From Candidatus Omnitrophota bacterium (GTDB taxonomy: Bacteria; Omnitrophota; Gorgyraeia; Gygaellales; Profunditerraquicolaceae): 6,005 bases of DNA. Location: positions 1-6,005 of the forward strand of contig JAUYDQ010000139.1 in NCBI GenBank assembly GCA_030691725.1, read 5' to 3'. Shown piece after piece: positions 4,571-6,005 of the stretch. How positions within the stretch are numbered: the stretch's first letter is position 1; every line of letters starts with the position of its first letter. Under the pieces are notes generated by a model. That model saw nothing but the letters and a program-made list of their open reading frames with translations, made no database searches and had not been told where the DNA came from. A program made the position numbers and the translations under genes.

Positions 4571-6005
4571 CCCGGCATACCATACTTATCTTAGATTTTG
4601 GTTCACAGTATACTCAATTAATTGCGCGGCGCGTCAGAGAAAACAAAGTATTCTCTAAAATTATACCTTACAATACACCGGCAAAAGAGATCGCCGCACT
4701 TACGCCCCGAGGTTTAATACTTTCCGGCAGCCCCTTATCGGTAGTAAGCAAGAAAGGCTTTTATCCGGATAAGGGAATCTTTAAATTAGGTGTCCCGATC
4801 CTGGGCATTTGTTATGGTATGCAGGCGATTGCGGAAATGTTAGGCGGCAGAGTCAAACATACAAAAGGCCGTGAATACGGAAAAACCGAATTATTTATTG
4901 ATAATAACCGGGATTTATTTAGCGGCCTTCCGGGTAATTTAACCTGTTGGGCCAGCCACGGTGATTATGTGACAAAATTACCTCCGGGATTTCATGTCCT
5001 TGCCCACACTTCTAATGCTCCTATTGCAGCTATGGTCAATAAGAAAATGAAGATATTCGGTGTGCAGTTCCATCCTGAAGTAACCCATACCGATAAAGGT
5101 AATCAAATTCTCGGCAATTTTTTATTTAAAATTTGCGGTTGCCTTGGCCGCTGGACAATGCAATCTTTCATTCACGAATCCATAGATACTGTAAAGAAGA
5201 CTGTAGGTCGTGACAAAGTGGTTTTAGGGCTAAGTGGCGGAGTAGATTCATCAGTAGCAGCGTTATTAATTCATAAAGCCATAGGCAGAAGATTAAGATG
5301 TATTTTTATTGACAATGGCCTGTTAAGAAAAGATGAGCCGGAACAGATAAAAAAAGTATTCCGTAACATTTATCATTTAAATTTAGATTATGTAGATAGG
5401 AGTAAGCGATTTTTAAAGCGCCTTGAAGGCATCAATGACCCTGAAGAAAAAAGAAAGATTATAGGCGATGAATTTGTGAAAGTCTTTGAAGAAGAAGCGG
5501 CCAAGATAAAAGGCGTAAAATTCTTGGGCCAGGGTACTCTGTATCCGGATGTAATTGAGTCATTTTCTCCCACGGGCGCGCCCTCAAGCCGTATCAAGAG
5601 CCATCATAATGTCGGAGGGCTCCCCAGCCGCATGAAACTTAAACTTATTGAGCCGCTCAGAGACTTATTTAAAGATGAGGTGCGCCAGATTGCCAGAGAA
5701 TTGGTGTTACCGGATATAATAATCTATCGTCAGCCTTTTCCCGGCCCGGGATTAGCCATTAGGATTATCGGTGAGGTGACGCCCAGCCGCCTTAATCTGC
5801 TGCGGGAGGTTGACCGACGCGTAATTGACGAGATTAGAAATGCTAACCTCTACGAACAGGTCTGGCAGTCATTCGCTATACTCCTGCCCATAAAAAGCGT
5901 GGGAGTGATGGGAGATGAACGCACTTATGAGAATGTGGTGGCTTTGCGCTGTGTTACCAGTTTCGATGGTATGACTGCAGACTGGGCAAAGCTTCCTTAT
6001 GAAGT
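4567..6005 (+). CDS. guaA: GMP synthase (glutamine-hydrolysing), 3'-truncated by the window edge
   Basis: The frame starts at an ATG sharing ATGA with the guaB3 stop, so the genes overlap by 4 nt and are translationally coupled. It stays open to the edge: 479 residues of a usual 510-525. The N-terminal class I glutamine amidotransferase domain (about 1-190) shows ILDFGSQYTQLIARRVRE and a complete triad: Cys82 in GICYGMQ, His169 and Glu171 in QFHPEV. The ATP-pyrophosphatase domain starts after CGCLGRWTM, with the P-loop SGGVDSS at 223-229, then QGTLYPDVIES (322-332), KSHHNVGGLP (344-353) and RQPFPGPGLAIR (388-399). The dimerisation domain shows LYEQVWQ, LLPIKSVGVMGD and DGMTADWAKLPYE at the edge. 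The enzyme aminates XMP to GMP in the cytoplasm using glutamine and ATP. Residue 55 is Ser where SGGP is usual. No separate promoter is seen. Confidence 0.97.
   Translation, partial: MTRHTILILDFGSQYTQLIARRVRENKVFSKIIPYNTPAKEIAALTPRGLILSGSPLSVVSKKGFYPDKGIFKLGVPILGICYGMQAIAEMLGGRVKHTKGREYGKTELFIDNNRDLFSGLPGNLTCWASHGDYVTKLPPGFHVLAHTSNAPIAAMVNKKMKIFGVQFHPEVTHTDKGNQILGNFLFKICGCLGRWTMQSFIHESIDTVKKTVGRDKVVLGLSGGVDSSVAALLIHKAIGRRLRCIFIDNGLLRKDEPEQIKKVFRNIYHLNLDYVDRSKRFLKRLEGINDPEEKRKIIGDEFVKVFEEEAAKIKGVKFLGQGTLYPDVIESFSPTGAPSSRIKSHHNVGGLPSRMKLKLIEPLRDLFKDEVRQIARELVLPDIIIYRQPFPGPGLAIRIIGEVTPSRLNLLREVDRRVIDEIRNANLYEQVWQSFAILLPIKSVGVMGDERTYENVVALRCVTSFDGMTADWAKLPYE

Overview
This is a bacterial window of moderate GC content with every gene on the + strand. 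It has three blocks: the tail of an envelope or signalling gene pair, a CIRCE-controlled groES-groEL operon, and a guanine-nucleotide operon (guaB3-guaA) that runs off the right edge. The strong Shine-Dalgarno sites, near-consensus sigma-70-type promoters and HrcA/CIRCE heat-shock control are clearly bacterial. A DUF3047 protein, a CBS-less GuaB3 and a GGGGACTGTCCC-type palindrome together suggest an uncultivated Gram-negative lineage such as Omnitrophota. That placement is an impression from gene content and has not been tested.

Layout. Positions 3-440 hold the C-terminal two thirds of a DUF3047 protein. It overlaps by 14 nt a small two-helix membrane protein with a terminal HAMP-like segment (427-840). 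Positions 841-952 carry a consensus promoter and a perfect CIRCE operator, followed by groES (953-1243). The groES-groEL gap (1244-1410) is unusually long and structured: near-terminal 20-nt inverted repeats, several internal hairpins, and a 46-codon ORF whose stop codon lies in the groEL Shine-Dalgarno. groEL occupies 1411-3048. The 361-bp gene-free stretch 3049-3409 holds a REP-like palindrome, an intrinsic terminator, a large nested fold-back of about 115 nt with a competing alternative helix, and then the guaB3 promoter. guaB3 (3410-4570) and guaA (4567 to the end) overlap by 4 nt.

Function. GroES and GroEL form the chaperonin, presumably repressed by HrcA at CIRCE. GuaB3 and GuaA would carry out IMP to XMP to GMP in two consecutive steps. 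The coding content is mostly well-known housekeeping. The less ordinary parts are the two structured intergenic regions, the pairing of guaB3 with guaA, and a Gly-to-Ser change at a probable oxyanion-hole position of GuaA. No defence system, CRISPR array, RNA gene of a known class or complete transposon was seen.
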